A stretch of 22,990 bases of DNA from CAZPLZ01 sp964587525 (GCA_964587525.1 CAZPLZ010000026.1:1-22990); one strand, 5' to 3'; shown: positions 1-8,193, counted from the stretch's first letter. The notes: generated by a model not told the origin, from the letters alone. Translations and numbers: made by a program.

Positions 1-1428
1 CTCTGGGCCAGCGTCCCGGGTGCCCAGGCGCGCCTTCAGCCGCTCCTGGCCGCCCGTTGCCGCCAGTTGGGGATCCACAAACGAGGCAAGCCCAATAGCC
101 TCCACGTCCTTCCGCTCGCCTTCCACGTAGCGGAGAGCCCAGAGTGGAAACAGGTCGAAATCACCCGCGCCGAGATACACGGACCCCGGCGGGAGCGAAC
201 GCAGCAGGTTCCGCCCCAGGTCGTGGGCGGCCGTAAACCGGGACAGGTCGTTCCGTGCGATCCCGCGGTGCCACTGGAGCACCGGGGCCGCCAGCGCCAG
301 GGCAGCCATCCACCACACTCCCGCCGTCTTGATGTGTCCCACGATCCACGCAAACCCAAGTGCCGACATGACTAACAGGAGCGCGTAGGCTGGCTCGTAC
401 CACCGCACGATTTTCTCAGAAAAATTCACCGCGTACGCCACGTTGGCTAGCAGACAACCCAGCAGGCCCAGCGCAAACAGGGGATAGCCCCTCGCCACCA
501 CCACCACCCCAACTGGCACCCCCACCAGCATGGGCAGCGGCAGCTCCTCCTTCAAAAACTTAAACGCCAACTTCAGCCGTCCCGCCCAGAGCTGTGGATT
601 GGCAGGAAGGGACGCCTCAGCGAACGCGTGGTGGTAGAGCTGGCCTTTCAGGTAGGGCCACAGCCGGCCTGCGGTGCCGGGCCTCCCCCAGTCAAGCTCG
701 GCTGAGGCGGAGGAACGCACTGGTGGGTACAGGCATTTAGTCGAGAGTGGCAGCACCGCCAGGCACGCCATCAGAACCAGCGTTCTGGCTGGCCGCACCC
801 GGGCACCGAACCAGCGCAGGCCGCTCAACGAGGCCGGGCCAATATGTGACCACTGCCACCACAGCGCCGCCACCACCACGGGAAGCGCGAACACGGCGTA
901 CTGGTGATGCGCGAACGCAAGTCCGCAAGCCAGACCCAGCCACGCGAACATACGCGGCTGCTCAGGCAGCCTGGCGTTCAACGCGGCCCACGAAATCCAG
1001 ACAAGCATGATGAATCCAAAATAGTACGGCGCGTACTTGTCCCCGATCACAGATTCCCACCAGAAGGCATCGGAGAGGGCCCACACCGCGCCCGCGAACA
1101 TTCCCGCCCAGCGCGCTACCCACCTGACACTCCAAGAAGCGGTCAGGTGCGCCACCAGCGCAGCGAGCGCGACTGCCGCGCCAGCGCCCCAAGCCGCAAT
1201 GAACAGATTGAACCGGAACGCAGGCGTCCCCACGGGCAAGAGCTGGGCCAGGCGCCCCAGCAGCATGAGCAGCGGGTACCCAGGCGGGTGGGTGTTGCCG
1301 AGCCCCGCTGCACAGGCGATCAGTTCAGGGGAATCTTCGAAATAAAAAGTTCCCGGAAGACAGCGAAGATAGAGGCCGAAGAGCAATATCCAAAACCCCG
1401 CAATCCACAGACGGGTTTCAAGTTTCAG
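1..1428 (-). CDS. DUF2723 family GT-C membrane glycosyltransferase-like protein (partial, 3' end outside window)
   Basis: An uninterrupted minus-strand frame runs from the stop of the 76-residue gene off the left edge (476 codons visible). Just after a first membrane segment (residues 8-24) it reads FEDSPELIACAAG, then THPPGYPLLMLLG. This is the signature of the DUF2723 family: an acidic residue in the first loop followed by HPPGYPL. Further on come AHHQ at a loop, several hydrophobic segments, and LDWGRPGTAGRL, the LNWGxP-like motif of the family. DUF2723 proteins are predicted GT-C enzymes that move sugars from polyprenyl carriers on the outer face of the inner membrane; the substrate here is unknown. 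No ATG, GTG or TTG lies in frame between the upstream gene and the first membrane segment. The frame opens at a CTG (1428) that overlaps the upstream stop as CTGA, with GGAG about 8 bases before it. I therefore propose a CTG start. It is the last visible gene of a five-gene minus-strand cluster. Confidence 0.85.
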   Translation of the reverse strand, partial: MKLETRLWIAGFWILLFGLYLRCLPGTFYFEDSPELIACAAGLGNTHPPGYPLLMLLGRLAQLLPVGTPAFRFNLFIAAWGAGAAVALAALVAHLTASWSVRWVARWAGMFAGAVWALSDAFWWESVIGDKYAPYYFGFIMLVWISWAALNARLPEQPRMFAWLGLACGLAFAHHQYAVFALPVVVAALWWQWSHIGPASLSGLRWFGARVRPARTLVLMACLAVLPLSTKCLYPPVRSSASAELDWGRPGTAGRLWPYLKGQLYHHAFAEASLPANPQLWAGRLKLAFKFLKEELPLPMLVGVPVGVVVVARGYPLFALGLLGCLLANVAYAVNFSEKIVRWYEPAYALLLVMSALGFAWIVGHIKTAGVWWMAALALAAPVLQWHRGIARNDLSRFTAAHDLGRNLLRSLPPGSVYLGAGDFDLFPLWALRYVEGERKDVEAIGLASFVDPQLAATGGQERLKARLGTRDAGPE

Positions 1429-1655
1429 AGCCGCTCCACCGTGACCTTGACGCGCTCGCCGACATACTCCCGCAACAGCTCCTCCGGAATCGTTTCCCTG
1501 GCCGCTCGCCCCGTCAGCCCCCCCTCAAAAATCACCTGCTTGCGCTGCCGTTGAGCAAACTCCGCCCGCTCCTTGGCATCCTCCATGCGAGCGAAACGGA
1601 TCGCCGAGAGGGCCACCAGCAAGAGGATGGCCCCCAAGACCACGACGATCAACAC
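1425..1655 (-). CDS. Small single-pass membrane protein, unknown function
   Basis: This is a 76-residue protein I do not recognise. It has one N-terminal membrane segment (residues 1-20, almost all V/I/L/A), then a charged stretch rich in E, R, Q and K (residues 24-43, ERAEFAQRQRKQ) that could form a short helix or coiled coil. The soluble tail contains IPEELLREYVGERVKVTVERL. It starts with GTG one base after the TAA of the PorV-like gene and ends by overlapping the CTG start of the DUF2723 gene, so it is probably translated by coupling within the same operon. The tight fit on both sides and sensible topology favour a real gene over a chance frame. It could be an inner-membrane accessory to the barrel or the glycosyltransferase, but nothing in the sequence shows which. 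Confidence 0.7.
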   Translation of the reverse strand: MLIVVVLGAILLLVALSAIRFARMEDAKERAEFAQRQRKQVIFEGGLTGRAARETIPEELLREYVGERVKVTVERL

Positions 1656-1656
1656 G

Positions 1657-2649
1657 TTAGAAAATCAGCGCGACCGAAAACCAGTGTGCCGCGCCCAGCT
1701 CACCCATCGGCGTCCAGGCGTAGTCCAGGCGAATGGCCCTGACGGGATGCGAGCGTTCCTCGCCGAACTCTCTCACTCTCCTAGAGCCACCGAACCCCTT
1801 AACTGGCTGCCAGAGCAGCCCGCCGCCCGCCGTGGCCCCGCTGACGGATCCGCCGCTGGGGGCCCGGCTGCGCCAGCCCCCACGGACATTCACGCTCAGC
1901 TCCTCACGGAGTGGGATCCGTTCTTCCGCACCCACGTGAACCGAGAGATCGCCGTCACGGGGTTTGATGGCATCAGCCGCCAGGGTAACCCCGTAAGCCG
2001 GAAGAAGGTAGGATGCGCCACCACGGATCGTTACCGGCAGCGACGCTGCCTTCTGGTCAAACTTCAGCGCCGACCCGAGGTGCAGAGCCGCCACGGAAAT
2101 GGTCAGCGCCGGCTGGGGGGTAAAGCTGACCCCCGCACCTCCCGCAAACGCCGTTGCCCTGGCATCGGAGGCCAACTTGCTTCGCAGATATGTCCCCGCC
2201 ACCCCAAACGCCAGGTCCCCGAAAGCGTAGGCATACGCGCCGGTGAGCGACAGATCGAGTGGCGAGAAAGTGCCGGTCAGGTTGCCCGAGGCATCGAAAC
2301 TCTCGATGTCACTGATGCGCAGCACCGTCAGCGCGCCCCCAAAGCGACCGAAGGGCGTCGGCATCGCCACCGCGAGCTGCTCGAGTGCGACGTCCTCCAC
2401 CCACACCCCGTGCATGAAAGATATTTCGGGTGCTCCCAGCCACGCGAGCTGCGCCGGGTTGATCCAGATCGCAGCCGGCTCTCTGATCTCCGCCACCCCG
2501 GTCCCGCCCATCGCGAGCGACCGCGCGCTGCCGCCGAGGTTGACCCCCGTGCCACCCGCCGTTCCTGCCGCCGAGCTGATACCCGCGGATCCCTCCGCCG
2601 CGGCCCACATGAGCCATCCCAGGAGTCCTACCATCACCATCTTCCTCAT
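1657..2649 (-). CDS. PorV/PorQ (UPF0164)-like outer-membrane beta-barrel protein
   Basis: 330 residues with a Sec signal peptide (about residues 1-20). The family's N-terminal signature follows: GGSARSLAMGGTGVAEIREP, then IWINPAQLAW, matching the usual G-A-R-x-x-x-M-G-x-A ... NPAgL pattern of PorV/UPF0164 proteins. The rest alternates short amphipathic strands with turns, as in a FadL-like barrel, and ends in an aromatic (SVALIF), typical of outer-membrane barrels. In the type IX system PorV binds the C-terminal domain of cargo and carries it to the attachment machinery; a similar role here is inferred. Its ATG overlaps the TGA of the upstream propeller gene (ATGA), so the two are translationally coupled. 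The conserved NPAGL is altered to NPAQL. The window has two more members, at 11843-12859 and 20777-21802. Confidence 0.85.
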   Translation of the reverse strand: MRKMVMVGLLGWLMWAAAEGSAGISSAAGTAGGTGVNLGGSARSLAMGGTGVAEIREPAAIWINPAQLAWLGAPEISFMHGVWVEDVALEQLAVAMPTPFGRFGGALTVLRISDIESFDASGNLTGTFSPLDLSLTGAYAYAFGDLAFGVAGTYLRSKLASDARATAFAGGAGVSFTPQPALTISVAALHLGSALKFDQKAASLPVTIRGGASYLLPAYGVTLAADAIKPRDGDLSVHVGAEERIPLREELSVNVRGGWRSRAPSGGSVSGATAGGGLLWQPVKGFGGSRRVREFGEERSHPVRAIRLDYAWTPMGELGAAHWFSVALIF

Positions 2650-4202
2650 CTGATAATCACCACCTTGCCACGGGTGACCGGGCCGGAGCGCGGCGCGACC
2701 ACGTACAGGTACACGCCGCTGGCCAGATCTCTCCCCTGACGATTTTTAACATCCCATACACCGTTCACGATACCGGGACCGTCAATGACCCCATCATTGT
2801 CCGAGTCGGTCAGCTCGGTCACCAGCTCGCCTGTCAACGTGTAGAGCCTCACGGTCGCCCCAGCCGGCAATAAGCGGAATGTAATACCCGGCGCATCATA
2901 GCGGCCACCGCTCCCCGGACGGAAGGGATTAGGGCTAGCGTGAGGGCGCGTGACGCTGGGCTGGCTGCTGACCGGTGGCGTGAAGTCCTGCACCTTTGCG
3001 ACAAACATGCTCCGCCGTCCGGTGTTCCGCTCGACTAACTCCCCTGCGACGTAGATGAAACCCTGGCTGTCCAGCTTAACGCCCCGGCCGCGGTCATCGT
3101 CACTGGCCGTGCCGCCGCGGTCGTACTCCCACACGGTCGCGCCGGCCGGTGTCAACTTGGCAAGCCACAGGTCCGTGAAGACATCGGTTGGCCGGTCCAC
3201 GTACCCGGTCACATAGAGGCTGCCGGAGGCATCCACCGCGCAGGCGGCGGCCTCATCGTGATCACCCTCCCCGCCGTCCAGCGTCCGGGTCCAGAGCACC
3301 ACCCCGCTTGCCGAAATCTTGCCGGCCCAGATATCCTGATTCTTTCCGGCCACCGCCGCCTGTGTGCCGACCACCAGCACATCACCAAAGGAGTCCACCG
3401 CCACCCCGGAGGCGTAGTCCGTCGCACTGCGCGCGCCGTTGATCGTGATCGTCCATATCTCGGATGAAAGGTCAGGCGTAAATTTTCTTACCCAGATATT
3501 TTTATCTTCGCCGGCAACCGTCACATAGCCAGCGACGTACAAACCAGCGGAGAGGTCCGCCGTTATGGCGAGGACCGCTTCATCCAAATTGAAGAGGTCA
3601 GGTGGAAAGCTGAACTCGCTGATAAAAGACCCGTTGCCAGAAAACTGGGCCACCCAGAGGTCGGTGTCCGTGACGGAGTTGGCCGCCCGGCCAGCCACAA
3701 AGATGGTTCCGCCTATGACCACGATGGCCTCGATGGCGTCGGTGGAAACAGCAGCCCGGCTGACCGTCGTTGACCACACGGTCGCGCCATACGCAGTGTA
3801 CCGGGCCAACCAGGCGTCCATCCCCGTTAAGGCGCCGTTCCATATCTGTCCACCGGCGATGACGTCGTAAGCGGTGCCAGAGGTCGGGTAGAGCGCCACC
3901 GCCCGGGCGGAGGACTCGTAAACGCTTGACCCCGCGCCGGCGTTCGAGACGGTCCAGACCACGGTGCCGTATGGCACCACCTTTCTGACCAGCGCTTCGT
4001 AGAGCTCTCCGGTAACGATTACCCGAGCACCAGCCACGTACACCGCCCCCTGGCTGTCCACCGCCAGGTCATACGCGTAGCTCTCCTCGGCGAGGCCGAG
4101 CACTCCCTCAAGGTCGACATACTCCCAGCTTGGAAAGACCGCGCCTTCCGCAGGCACACGCAGCAGCGCGGCGCCGGCCAGCAACCATACAAGGGCGTTC
4201 AC
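2646..4202 (-). CDS. Secreted seven-repeat beta-propeller protein with C-terminal FlgD-Ig / T9SS-like sorting domain
   Basis: 518 residues. A signal peptide spans roughly 1-20. About seven SBBP-like repeats follow (residues 45-410), each centred on a motif such as AVDSQGAVYVAG, AVDSFGDVLVVG or KLDSQGFIYVAG and often followed by DLWxAKxxxxGxxxW. Seven repeats fit a closed seven-bladed propeller. Residues 421-518 form a FlgD-Ig-like domain: ASPNPFRPG, VRLYTLTGELV, DSDNDGV, VWDVKN, DLASGVYLYVV, and a terminal GKVVIIR. This has the layout of type IX C-terminal sorting domains. The start is GTG with AAAGGAG eight bases upstream. The gene overlaps the PorV-like gene downstream by ATGA. Its tail is nearly identical in DNA to that of the next gene upstream, apart from small in-frame indels. 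It is probably a surface-displayed adhesin or binding protein; the ligand is unknown. Confidence 0.85.
   Translation of the reverse strand: MNALVWLLAGAALLRVPAEGAVFPSWEYVDLEGVLGLAEESYAYDLAVDSQGAVYVAGARVIVTGELYEALVRKVVPYGTVVWTVSNAGAGSSVYESSARAVALYPTSGTAYDVIAGGQIWNGALTGMDAWLARYTAYGATVWSTTVSRAAVSTDAIEAIVVIGGTIFVAGRAANSVTDTDLWVAQFSGNGSFISEFSFPPDLFNLDEAVLAITADLSAGLYVAGYVTVAGEDKNIWVRKFTPDLSSEIWTITINGARSATDYASGVAVDSFGDVLVVGTQAAVAGKNQDIWAGKISASGVVLWTRTLDGGEGDHDEAAACAVDASGSLYVTGYVDRPTDVFTDLWLAKLTPAGATVWEYDRGGTASDDDRGRGVKLDSQGFIYVAGELVERNTGRRSMFVAKVQDFTPPVSSQPSVTRPHASPNPFRPGSGGRYDAPGITFRLLPAGATVRLYTLTGELVTELTDSDNDGVIDGPGIVNGVWDVKNRQGRDLASGVYLYVVAPRSGPVTRGKVVIIR
2650..2945 (-). repeat. FlgD-like tail module, copy 1 (matches 4264-4517)
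   Basis: The 3' end of the propeller gene is near-identical at the DNA level to the 3' end of the choice-of-anchor-L gene. Long runs are shared, such as the stretch encoding GRDLASGVYLYVV and the stretch encoding PAGATVRLYTL. Copy 1 has an extra eight codons (DGPGIVNG) after DNDGVI and a few extra codons near the PNPFRPG motif, all in frame. Confidence 0.75.
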
Positions 4203-4229
4203 GGTTCGACTCCTTTCAGTCGCTCACCG

Positions 4230-4263
4230 TGACCCTGAGCAAGCGAAGCGAGTCGAAGGGTCA
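4230..4263. repeat. REP-like palindrome between two secreted-protein genes
   Basis: A 34-base inverted repeat: arms TGACCCT and AGGGTCA pair perfectly around a core (GAGCAAGCGAAGCGAGTC) that is itself partly palindromic. It resembles the scattered GACCCTGAGCGAAG...GTCGAAGGGTC-type palindromes found in many bacterial genomes. One arm contains the TGA stop of the choice-of-anchor-L gene, and the ribosome site of the next gene follows 27 to 30 bases later. It could stabilise the upstream message or set the ratio of the two products. No T-run follows, so it is not an obvious intrinsic terminator. Confidence 0.7.
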
Positions 4264-5388
4264 CCGGATGATCACAACCTTGCCGCGGGTGACCCGGCCG
4301 GAGCGCGGCGTGACCACATACAGGTACACGCCGCTGGCCAGATCTCTCCCCCGAGGATTTTTGACATCCCATACAATGACGCCATCGTTGTCCGTGTCGG
4401 TCAGCACGGTGACCGGCTCGCCGGCCAGCGTGTAAAGTCGCACGGTTGCCCCGGCCGGCAGGTCGCGGAAGGTGATACCCGTCGCGCTGCCGGGGCGGAA
4501 GGGATTGGGGGCGGCGCGGGGGCGAGAGGCGGCGCTCGCTAGGGGAGGTGGCACTGGAGGCACAGAAGGGAGACATTTCGAGCCGAAGCTGCCCTCCCGG
4601 ATGAACACGGCGGAGTCGAATTTGCTGTCACCCGCATCAGCGATGGCGAACTTAATACGGTTGATCACCCCAGGATTCACGGTCGCCGTGACGGTGAACA
4701 CGACCGTCAGCCCGTCCATCTCCAGCTCGTTGAAGCGTGTGGCGCTCCAGCCGGAGCCAACGGCGAGCGAGCAACTGTCATTGGCATTGCACAGGTAGTA
4801 CTTGCTGTTCTGGGGGCTCGTCCCAAAGGGATTGCCCCCGTTGACCGTGTCAATGCTGACCGGCGTGCTGGTGCCAGGCACCAGCGCGATATTCTGTCCG
4901 TTCATGAAGAACCCGAACACGTCATTGAACGACTTGTTGGCCCACTCGTTGTACTCCTCCGAGGCAAAGACGTAGTCAAAGGTGACCACGGTACTACTGG
5001 GGATGAAATCGAATTCCAGCACGGTGGCGTCATGGGTCGTGTCCGTGGTCAGAGCTTGCAAGTCATCATCGCCCGGCATCCCGTTGATGGTTTCTCTGTT
5101 GTCGGCAGTGTTTGGTCCGACCACGTTGACAATAGAGCCGGTGCTCAGCATCAACCCGTCGGTGAACCCGATCGTGCCGGGCAGGGTCGTGGTGAAGGTC
5201 CCGACCGAGCCGGTGGTGCCCACATGCCGCACATCGTAAACGGTGATGCCGCATCCAGTGATGAAGAGCGCAAGGTCGCGGGGCGTCCGCCCGGTGAGGT
5301 CCCGAACCTGGAGTTGCGACACAGCCACTGCGTCATGGCTTGCCACCATCAGCACGGCGATCCCCAACAGGCTCCGAAGTACGGTCAT
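4261..5388 (-). CDS. Secreted choice-of-anchor L domain protein with FlgD-Ig / T9SS-like C-terminal domain
   Basis: 375 residues with an N-terminal signal peptide (about 1-22). Residues 25-270 match the choice-of-anchor L family: IGFTDGLMLSTGSIVNVVGPN, a DDDL motif, VLEFDFIPSS, FDYVFASEEYNEWANKSFND, FGFFMNG, and late IKFAIADAGDSKFDSAVFIR. This family is a surface-protein module whose C-terminal anchor type varies by lineage. After a proline-rich hinge (276-283), residues 291-375 form a FlgD-Ig-like sorting domain ending GKVVIIR. The ATG has GAGGAACGG directly upstream. It is the first gene of the minus-strand cluster, 67 bases from the divergent ZIP gene. Inferred role: a protein exported across the outer membrane and displayed or released with help from the PorV-like protein of the same cluster. 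The binding target is unknown. Confidence 0.88.
   Translation of the reverse strand: MTVLRSLLGIAVLMVASHDAVAVSQLQVRDLTGRTPRDLALFITGCGITVYDVRHVGTTGSVGTFTTTLPGTIGFTDGLMLSTGSIVNVVGPNTADNRETINGMPGDDDLQALTTDTTHDATVLEFDFIPSSTVVTFDYVFASEEYNEWANKSFNDVFGFFMNGQNIALVPGTSTPVSIDTVNGGNPFGTSPQNSKYYLCNANDSCSLAVGSGWSATRFNELEMDGLTVVFTVTATVNPGVINRIKFAIADAGDSKFDSAVFIREGSFGSKCLPSVPPVPPPLASAASRPRAAPNPFRPGSATGITFRDLPAGATVRLYTLAGEPVTVLTDTDNDGVIVWDVKNPRGRDLASGVYLYVVTPRSGRVTRGKVVIIR
4264..4517 (-). repeat. FlgD-like tail module, copy 2 (matches 2650-2945)
   Basis: Direct-repeat partner of the module at 2650-2945, separated from it by the rest of the propeller gene. It lacks the eight codons after DNDGVI. The high nucleotide identity, extending to synonymous positions, suggests recent duplication or gene conversion rather than only conserved function. 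Confidence 0.75.
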
Positions 5389-5455
5389 CCGTTCCTCATG
5401 AATCTACTCTAGTGATTCTGCCGCGAGGAACACCAATCGGCAAGGCCTCTCGTGT

Positions 5456-6253
5456 ATGATCGTGGCGATGTCCTCATCATTGAGCCTGATTCTGCTTCTG
5501 GGCGCGCTGGCGGCAGGCTCAAACCTGCTGGGCGGTGCGCTGGCGTTACTGCGTCCCCGCATGTCGGAGCGGTATCTGGTGTATGGGCTGGCGTTCAGCG
5601 GTGGCTTCCTCCTCGCGGTCGCCCTGCTGCACATCCTGCCGGAATGCATCCGCTCCACACCGTCAGCGCCACTCCTGATCTTCGCAGGCTACTTCCTAGT
5701 CTACCTGGCTGAGCACCTCTTCGCGGGCCACGCGCACCATGTTTTCGGCGAGCCGCACGGCGCGCACCCGCTCATCGGCGCCCACCTCGAGGAGCAGATG
5801 CCCATCCGGCAAGGCGCAGCCTGGTCCGCAGCCGTGGGCCTCCTGCTGCACAGTTTCTTCGACGGCGCCGCAATTGCGGCCGCGCTGGCGACCCCGTCAG
5901 CGGTGGGCTGGCTGACATTCCTGGCCGTTTCGCTGCACAAAGTTCCGGAAGGCTGGAGCCTGGCCACCATCATGCTGAGCTCGTCTCAATCGCCGCGCAC
6001 CGCATTGATGCTGGCCGGCGCCCTGGGCCTGTCCAGCATGGGCGGGACCCTGGCCACCGTCTTTGCCTCGCGTGCCGCTACGGATCTTTCAGGCATCATG
6101 CTCTCCGTGGCCGCCGGGATGTTCATTCACATCGCCGCGACGGACCTTCTGCCCACCACCGCTCAGGTGCGAGGTTTGAAGGTGATGGCTGTGACCTTAA
6201 CTGGCGCAGGCTCGGTGATCATCGTGTCCGCCCTGCTAAAGCTCGCCCTTTAA
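5456..6253 (+). CDS. ZIP family divalent metal transporter
   Basis: 265 residues, about eight membrane segments. Both metal-site signatures are present: HSFFDGAAIA (H132, D136) in segment 4 and HKVPEG (H161, E165) in segment 5. A His-rich loop (residues 92-104, with HAHH and HGAH) lies between segments 3 and 4, where ZIP proteins carry their variable metal-binding loop. Segment 4 has Ser where many members have Asn (HNFxDG). ZIP proteins move Zn, Fe or Mn into the cytoplasm; the metal cannot be assigned here. The start at 5456 has only a weak AAGG upstream, and a second ATG four codons later (5468) is possible. It is the first gene of a six-gene plus-strand cluster, six bases before the response regulator. 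Confidence 0.9.
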   Translation: MIVAMSSSLSLILLLGALAAGSNLLGGALALLRPRMSERYLVYGLAFSGGFLLAVALLHILPECIRSTPSAPLLIFAGYFLVYLAEHLFAGHAHHVFGEPHGAHPLIGAHLEEQMPIRQGAAWSAAVGLLLHSFFDGAAIAAALATPSAVGWLTFLAVSLHKVPEGWSLATIMLSSSQSPRTALMLAGALGLSSMGGTLATVFASRAATDLSGIMLSVAAGMFIHIAATDLLPTTAQVRGLKVMAVTLTGAGSVIIVSALLKLAL

Positions 6254-6259
6254 CTGACC

Positions 6260-6943
6260 ATGCCCCATCTGCTCATCGTGGAAGACGAGCGCGATCTGGC
6301 CCGCCTGATGGCCAGAACGTTCCTGCGCGAGGGGTTTTCCGTCGCCGAGGCCGCGTCCGCGCGGGAAGCCCGCGCTCAGGTCAAATCCCAGCCGCCGTCC
6401 TGCGTCCTGCTGGATCTCATGCTCCCGGATGCATCCGGCCTGGAAATCTGCCGTGAGCTGAAAGGGGATCCCCTCACCCGTGCCATCCCCGTTGTCATGG
6501 TCACAGCCAGAGGCGAGGAGGTGGACCGGGTGGTCGGCTTCGAGCTGGGCGCCGATGACTACGTGACCAAGCCGTTCAGCCCGCGGGAGCTCGTCCTGCG
6601 CGTGAAAGCCATCCTGCGGCGCCTGGGTGCACCCGCCCCCGGCACCGAACCGCTTCGCTGCGGGCCGCTGACCCTGGACGAGGCTTCTCACCGCGCCCTG
6701 GAGAACGGCCGGGAGCTTTCGCTGACCGCGCTGGAGTTCAAGCTGCTTTCGCAGTTCATGCACAACGCCGGCCGGGTACAGACCCGCGATCAGTTGCTGG
6801 AACAGGTGTGGGGATATCACACCAACATCGCCACCCGCACGCTCGACACCCACATCAAACGGCTGCGCCAGAAGCTCAAAAAGGCGCGCAGCACGATTGA
6901 AACTGTCCGCGGGGTGGGCTATCGCCTGACCCCGCCTCGCTGA
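6260..6943 (+). CDS. PhoB/OmpR-family DNA-binding response regulator
   Basis: 227 residues. The receiver domain (residues 1-118) opens with LLIVEDE, giving the acidic pair E8/D9. The phosphoacceptor is D52 in LLDLMLPD, with T82 in MVTARGEE and Y101/K104 in DDYVTKPF. All are in their canonical places. Residues 130-226 are a winged-helix domain with the family pattern LTALEFKLLSQFMHNAGRV, TRDQLLEQVWGY, TRTLDTHIKRLRQKL and VRGVGYRL. The last two bind the major groove and form the wing in PhoB. The stop overlaps the kinase start (TGATG), so the two form a two-component pair. No pst or phosphatase gene is present nearby, so a phosphate role is only suggested by family similarity. Confidence 0.93.
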   Translation: MPHLLIVEDERDLARLMARTFLREGFSVAEAASAREARAQVKSQPPSCVLLDLMLPDASGLEICRELKGDPLTRAIPVVMVTARGEEVDRVVGFELGADDYVTKPFSPRELVLRVKAILRRLGAPAPGTEPLRCGPLTLDEASHRALENGRELSLTALEFKLLSQFMHNAGRVQTRDQLLEQVWGYHTNIATRTLDTHIKRLRQKLKKARSTIETVRGVGYRLTPPR

Positions 6944-8193
6944 TGGTGCTCTTGCTGGCTTCTAGCGCCGCGGTGGCCATCCTCGCGCTCGCCGTGGTCT
7001 GGCTGCGCTGGCGTTCCCTCACGCGCGAACTGGAAGAGACGGCCAGCCGGATCCACCATGTGGAGCTCGGCCGGCTCGAGCAGCGCCTCCCGCTCGCGCA
7101 ACTTCCGCCGATCAACCAGATCGCCTCGGCCGTCAACGAGCTGATCCGGCGGCTGAACTCCCAGGTAAGCGAGCTGTCCGCCAGCCGCGTCGAGCTCATT
7201 GCAATCGTGGACAACATGGCCGAGGGGGTGCTTCAACTCGACCGGGCAGGGCGCATCCTACTGGCCAACCGCGCATTCGCCCGGCTGCTCGCCGCCAACG
7301 CTGTCCCACCCGCCAAAGGCGCCCTCCTGCACGAGGTGGCGCGCGTTCCCGCCCTCCTGGAAATCCTGAAGGATGCCGCCAGCGGGCCACGCACCGGCGA
7401 GGTGGAGCTGACCGGCCCTCCAACCCGCACCCTCATGGTGCGCGCAGCTCCCATGGAGGGTGGCCCGGAGCCCGGCTGCGTCCTGGCGGTCCTGGATGAT
7501 GTGACCGAGTTTAAGCGGCTGGACGCCATCCGGCGAGATTTCGTGGCCAATGCCTCCCACGAACTCAAGACGCCACTTTCGGCCATCCAGGGCTACGCGG
7601 AAATGCTCCTGGACGATACCGGCGGCGAGGAAGCGCGCATCATCCTCCATCACACGCGACGCCTGAGCAAACTGGTGGAGGACCTGCTTTCGCTCTCCCG
7701 GCTCGAAGCGCGGAAGATGGATCTCAAGTTTAAGGCCGTCGGACTCAAGCCGTTCATCGCTCGGGCGGTTCTCCTGATCACGCCGCAGGCAGAAGGCAAG
7801 GGGATCGCAGTGACGCAGGACATCGCCGATGGAATCGAGGTGCACGCCGATGAGGAAGCCCTGCTCCAGATCCTGAGCAACCTGCTCGACAACGCGGTCA
7901 AGTACACATCCAGCGGCGGGCGCGTGACGGTGGTGGCACAGGCCGCAAGCCCAGATCGCATCACCCTGGCCGTGCGCGACAGCGGGCCTGGGATTCCCGC
8001 GGAGCATCTCCCGAGACTCTTCGAGCGCTTTTATCGCGTGGATAAGGCGCGTTCTCGCGAGCTCGGTGGCACCGGGCTGGGCCTGGCGATCGTGAAGCAT
8101 CTCGCGGAGCTGCTGGACGGAGAGGCATACATCGAAAGCCAGGTGGGGGCCGGAACCGAAGCGGGCGTTCGCCTTAAACGCGCGAACCCATGA
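6943..8193 (+). CDS. PhoR-like sensor histidine kinase (one N-terminal TM, PAS, HisKA, HATPase_c)
   Basis: 416 residues. A single membrane segment (about 1-22) leads straight into a helical, HAMP-like linker (about 25-78) with no periplasmic domain. A PAS domain follows (about 80-190: VDNMAEGVLQLDRAGRILLA ... LAVLDDVTEFKRL). The phosphorylated histidine is H206 in NASHELKTPLSAI. The catalytic domain has the N box (SNLLDNAVKYT, N317), the G1 box (DSGPGIP, D346), the F box (LFERFYRVDKARSRE) and the G2 box (GGTGLGLAI). All catalytic elements are intact. This architecture matches PhoR-type kinases, which sense through partner proteins or membrane/cytoplasmic cues. Its partner is the upstream regulator. 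It overlaps the next gene by ATGA, tying the two-component pair to envelope-glycan synthesis. Confidence 0.92.
   Translation: MVLLLASSAAVAILALAVVWLRWRSLTRELEETASRIHHVELGRLEQRLPLAQLPPINQIASAVNELIRRLNSQVSELSASRVELIAIVDNMAEGVLQLDRAGRILLANRAFARLLAANAVPPAKGALLHEVARVPALLEILKDAASGPRTGEVELTGPPTRTLMVRAAPMEGGPEPGCVLAVLDDVTEFKRLDAIRRDFVANASHELKTPLSAIQGYAEMLLDDTGGEEARIILHHTRRLSKLVEDLLSLSRLEARKMDLKFKAVGLKPFIARAVLLITPQAEGKGIAVTQDIADGIEVHADEEALLQILSNLLDNAVKYTSSGGRVTVVAQAASPDRITLAVRDSGPGIPAEHLPRLFERFYRVDKARSRELGGTGLGLAIVKHLAELLDGEAYIESQVGAGTEAGVRLKRANP

Noticed and set aside
1573..2739. Long plus-strand open frame (388 codons) across the first PorV-like gene
   Set aside because: It is antisense to a gene with signal peptide, family motifs and operon overlaps. 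The protein is Arg/Pro-rich with no recognisable domain, as expected of a GC-rich shadow frame.
5389..5455. Divergent promoters between the choice-of-anchor-L and ZIP genes
   Set aside because: Only poor matches (for example TTGGTG and TAGAGT with a 19-base spacer on the minus strand). A promoter is likely here by layout but I cannot place it.
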